NCBI GenBank assembly: GCA_020636845.1
Contig: JACJXD010000004.1
Coordinates: forward strand, 196,504 to 260,503
Source: Bacteroidales bacterium
GTDB lineage: Bacteria > Bacteroidota > Bacteroidia > Bacteroidales > Tenuifilaceae
Direction of reading: 5' to 3'
DNA: 64,000 nt
Shown here: piece after piece, positions 61,151-64,000 of the stretch
How positions within the stretch are numbered: position 1 is the stretch's first letter
How the letters are laid out: each line of letters opens with the position of its first letter
The notes under the pieces: model-generated
Told to the model about the DNA's origin: nothing
Databases searched by the model: none
What the model saw: the letters and a program-made list of their open reading frames with translations, nothing else
Position numbers and translations under genes: made by a program

Positions 61151-64000
61151 TTAATTAGCAAAATTATTTGGTACGTGGTACTCCGGACCCGTTTCGGGTA
61201 TTTTGTAAACATTAAAATCTAACGTATTTGATCCAACATTAGAACATCCATTTGCAGATGTTACCGTTGGAATAGAATACGTAAAGGTATTGTTAGTACC
61301 CGGTCCTGTCCAAACAAGCGCATTCGAAGCAGTATAACCATACGGAGATGTTACATTGGTAAAACTTTCCGTATTTGTTCCATCCGTAATACTAAAACTG
61401 TAAGGAGAAGTTCCGCCTGCAAAGGTAACCGTCATTTGAGGATTTTCTCCATCACAAATATTACTGCTTCCAACAATGGCAATTGTAGCCGTTGGGGCTT
61501 CATTAACTACAATAGAAACAGACCTAGGTGCACTGGTTCCACAACCATTAGTTGCAGTAACATTTAATGTTCCACTTGTTGCCGTTGTACTAAAATCGAC
61601 CGTTACAGAGTTAGTTGTTCCATTGATTGTTGCTCCAGTTCCTACTGTGTAAGTCCATGTATAGGTTACACTAGGATCTAAAGGAACAGTATATGCAACT
61701 CCCGTTTCTCCTTGACATACCGGAGTTTTACTTTGGGTAAACGAAAGGGGCTGTACAGGTAACAACGGAAACGAAATAACAACATCGTCGGTTGACGTAC
61801 ATGTTCCGTTGGCAATAGTCCAGCGCAACGTATAGGTAGAACCATTCACCCCGCTAAACGTACTCGTTGGATTATTTGGTTCAGCCACAGATCCTCCTGT
61901 TCCGCTAATAATGCTCCAAGTTCCTGTTCCTAAAACAGGTGTATTCCCTTCAAGAGTTGCTCCGGATGCACCACAAAGAGATTGGTCATCACCAGCAGCA
62001 GCAGTTGTAGGAACCGCATAAACGGTTACCGATGTATTATCATACGCTCCGGTTTTTGCTCCTCCTTCGTAAGTAAACCCTGTTAACTGATAAATTCCTC
62101 CGTTAATATCGGTTGGTAAGGTAGCAGGAAAAGAGGTCGGAACTAATAACGTTTGAGCAACACCATCTTTTGTATAACCGATAGAATATGCTCCCGTAAT
62201 ACTATACGAAGAACTTAACTCAATAGGAATCCCGGCGTCTCCGCAAACCGGTCCGGTAGGAGCTAACCTAATTCTTGGTTTTGGAACATTAACACATGCT
62301 AGGGTGTAATTCTTTGTGGAACCAGAACCAATGGAAACTCTCAAGGATGTTTCCGCACTTCCATTATAATTATCACTTCCTGTAGTTGTTTCCGATAGTA
62401 ACTCAATCCAATAAGAATTATCATCATCATATTCGGCTACACGCATATCCTCAACGCCATTCTCCGTCATTAAAGGAGTAAGGTTACTAGAAGAGTTCCA
62501 TGCAATATTTACTATTGCACCTGAAACATCGCCAGAAGAAGAACCTACATTCCAGTATTCCGCTTCATTAACGGCAGTTAAATATCCAGAAAGTGTATTC
62601 AATGAACTGGGGTTTATGTATTCAACTGTCCAATCTAATGTTCCCGGATGCCCATATTCTAACGACAACATGTTTCCAACTCTTGAAGAATTTCCTACAG
62701 GAAACCTAAAGTAATCGTAAATATCTCCTGTTAATTTCTTTTTTAACGGACCACTTACATACGAAGAACTGCTGCCTCCCGTGGGGGTTACACAATCGGT
62801 TGACGTATTAGAAATATACAAAATATTAGAAGCGGTTGTATTAATTAGTCCATTGGTAAGGAGTAAACTCCCTGTAATCTCTATTTCGCTATCGAGCGTT
62901 AATCCCTGAGAGTTATTTATTTCAAGGTTATTAAAAGCATTGCTGCCATTAAAATTTTCGACCGATTGAGGAGATGTTCCTGCAAAGGAAACTGTAGCTC
63001 CGCTGCCGCTACCGCTAATGAAACTACCCGATGTACGAATCATCTCTCCCTTTATAATTAACTTTTTATTGTTTACGCTATTATCTACCGTAGGACCATC
63101 GATCTCGAACAAGTTGCAAATGGTTAAATCCTTAGTAGGTAACGTTCTGGTTCCACTTCCGGTAAAACGTAAATTGGCAATTTCATCGTACAAATCGGCA
63201 ATGATTGCATAATCGGTTGTTCCTCCGTATTCTAATGTACTATTATTAGAGCAAGATAAGAAAGAATCGTACTTACCAGCAGGGAAGGTCGCCGTTTCAA
63301 GGTACAGGGTGCCATCTCCATCAACAGTTCCTAAGTTGTGCCCAAAGTATGGTTTAACAACTTTTAGTTTTCCTGTAATGGTTGTACGATAAGCCTGACA
63401 GTAATTTTCATTCAAAGTTACCGTATCCTTAACAATTACAATAAATCCATTAGGTCCACCTGTAAGTGTATAATCATCGCCTGCCGTATGTTCCCATGTA
63501 TTTGGATCGTTCCACGGACCATCTTGCTTACTTGTAAACACAGGAATATCGTCTGGAAAGGCATCATCGTCACCAGCCGTATATTCATCACCTAAATTAT
63601 CGTCTCCGGTAAAATGATATGTTAGCGTATTATTCGTTGCATCTACTGTTCCAGGAAAACCCCATGCGTTATCTGTAAGCCTTGCAGCGTAATAATCCGC
63701 TTCAGTACCAATTACATCATCATCGAGATAATTAAATACAAGGCTACCTGTAAAACTTGTTAACCCCGTACTTTCCACCGACCAATAGTAATGTAAAACT
63801 TTTGTAGGATCAATAACCGCTGGATGACTATCGTTTACGCAATTAATTCGAATAGTTCCCGTATTTGTATTGGCATCAACGGTTACATCAATAGGTGTGT
63901 ACTTACCCGAAACACCTATAGGATATACAAATTTAGCAAGCGTTCCACTTACAACACCAAATACTTTATTTACGCCTTCATCGCTAAATACTCCATTAGT
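61151..64000 (-). CDS. Giant cell-surface protein with Ig/PKD-like repeats (5' end outside window)
   Basis: The frame is open to the right edge, so at least 949 C-terminal residues are present and the N-terminus lies beyond 64000. An upstream GTG at 63778 is internal and not the start. The visible part begins with beta strands and has a TWS-type segment SKQDGPWNDPNTWEH, then a beta-helix-like region, then several Ig/PKD-like domains (for example LSFTQSKTPVCQGETGVAYTVPLDPSVTYTW). It ends YHVPNNFAN without the Lys-rich T9SS C-terminal domain that I would expect. The type of protein fits T9SS-exported adhesins. Export route is therefore uncertain. Confidence 0.82.
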   Translation of the reverse strand, partial: TNGVFSDEGVNKVFGVVSGTLAKFVYPIGVSGKYTPIDVTVDANTNTGTIRINCVNDSHPAVIDPTKVLHYYWSVESTGLTSFTGSLVFNYLDDDVIGTEADYYAARLTDNAWGFPGTVDATNNTLTYHFTGDDNLGDEYTAGDDDAFPDDIPVFTSKQDGPWNDPNTWEHTAGDDYTLTGGPNGFIVIVKDTVTLNENYCQAYRTTITGKLKVVKPYFGHNLGTVDGDGTLYLETATFPAGKYDSFLSCSNNSTLEYGGTTDYAIIADLYDEIANLRFTGSGTRTLPTKDLTICNLFEIDGPTVDNSVNNKKLIIKGEMIRTSGSFISGSGSGATVSFAGTSPQSVENFNGSNAFNNLEINNSQGLTLDSEIEITGSLLLTNGLINTTASNILYISNTSTDCVTPTGGSSSSYVSGPLKKKLTGDIYDYFRFPVGNSSRVGNMLSLEYGHPGTLDWTVEYINPSSLNTLSGYLTAVNEAEYWNVGSSSGDVSGAIVNIAWNSSSNLTPLMTENGVEDMRVAEYDDDNSYWIELLSETTTGSDNYNGSAETSLRVSIGSGSTKNYTLACVNVPKPRIRLAPTGPVCGDAGIPIELSSSYSITGAYSIGYTKDGVAQTLLVPTSFPATLPTDINGGIYQLTGFTYEGGAKTGAYDNTSVTVYAVPTTAAAGDDQSLCGASGATLEGNTPVLGTGTWSIISGTGGSVAEPNNPTSTFSGVNGSTYTLRWTIANGTCTSTDDVVISFPLLPVQPLSFTQSKTPVCQGETGVAYTVPLDPSVTYTWTYTVGTGATINGTTNSVTVDFSTTATSGTLNVTATNGCGTSAPRSVSIVVNEAPTATIAIVGSSNICDGENPQMTVTFAGGTSPYSFSITDGTNTESFTNVTSPYGYTASNALVWTGPGTNNTFTYSIPTVTSANGCSNVGSNTLDFNVYKIPETGPEYHVPNNFAN

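Noticed and set aside
1..64000. CRISPR arrays, insertion sequences, prophage or rRNA
   Set aside because: No regularly spaced repeats, transposase-like proteins, phage structural genes or rRNA segments were found on reading both strands.

Overview
The window looks like chromosomal DNA of a member of the Bacteroidota, most likely order Bacteroidales. The evidence is a complete gldKLMN type IX secretion core behind a PorP/SprF gene, families typical of the phylum (DUF4270, DUF4834, DUF6249, GIN/DUF2807), an AT-rich compact genome, and promoters of the TTG-N19-TAnnTTTG type instead of sigma70 boxes. An aldehyde:ferredoxin-type tungsten/molybdenum oxidoreductase and an FNR-like regulator with four cysteines suggest an anaerobic or microaerobic life. 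No insertion sequence, prophage, CRISPR array or rRNA was seen. One tRNA gene, tRNA-Lys(CUU), is present.

Layout. 1-2.0 kb: end of thiF, a structured repeat-like element with its own promoter, thiS, an FtsB/DivIC-like gene and galM. 2.3-10 kb: AOR-family oxidoreductase, rbfA, a methyltransferase, a LolC/E-type permease, rlmD, a DUF457 membrane protein and a small unknown. 10-19.2 kb: GroES-like and OmpH/Skp genes, a family 2 glycosyltransferase, a large TPR/SpoIIE phosphatase, a zinc-type znuACB operon, and an ECF sigma factor between two small membrane proteins. 19.2-31.9 kb: tRNA-Lys, rfbB, glmS, a DUF4270 lipoprotein, a one-domain glycogen-synthase-like protein, panCD, a flippase-like membrane protein, a degenerate nucleotidyltransferase, radA, a COG2509 flavoprotein and a double ABC ATPase. 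31.9-45.5 kb: PBP1A, topA, a degenerate arginase-fold protein, porP-gldKLMN and manC. 45.6-51.1 kb: mlaEF, then a redox/sulfur island. 51.1-64 kb: a TPR lipoprotein, an unusual sugar transferase, sdaA, a GIN-domain protein, a 913-residue membrane-anchored protein with a propeller-like end, DUF4834, a ROK glucokinase, an exported unknown, and the C-terminal 950 residues of a giant surface protein.

The most interesting system is at 47.1-51.1 kb. An FNR-like regulator with a four-cysteine arrangement is transcribed away from an operon of SQR-like flavoprotein, DUF1641 protein, a single-cysteine DsrC/TusE homologue and DsrE2. Between them lie a perfect TTGAT-N4-ATCAA palindrome and a second 9/10 match centred 16 bp away. 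A NifX-like protein with a Cys/His tail faces the operon. I infer a redox-controlled persulfide-handling pathway that does not use dissimilatory sulfite reductase, because the DsrC homologue has lost the cysteine needed for the DsrAB trisulfide cycle. Other points worth a look are the structured intergenic element between the glycogen-synthase-like gene and panC, and several enzyme-fold proteins without their canonical catalytic residues.
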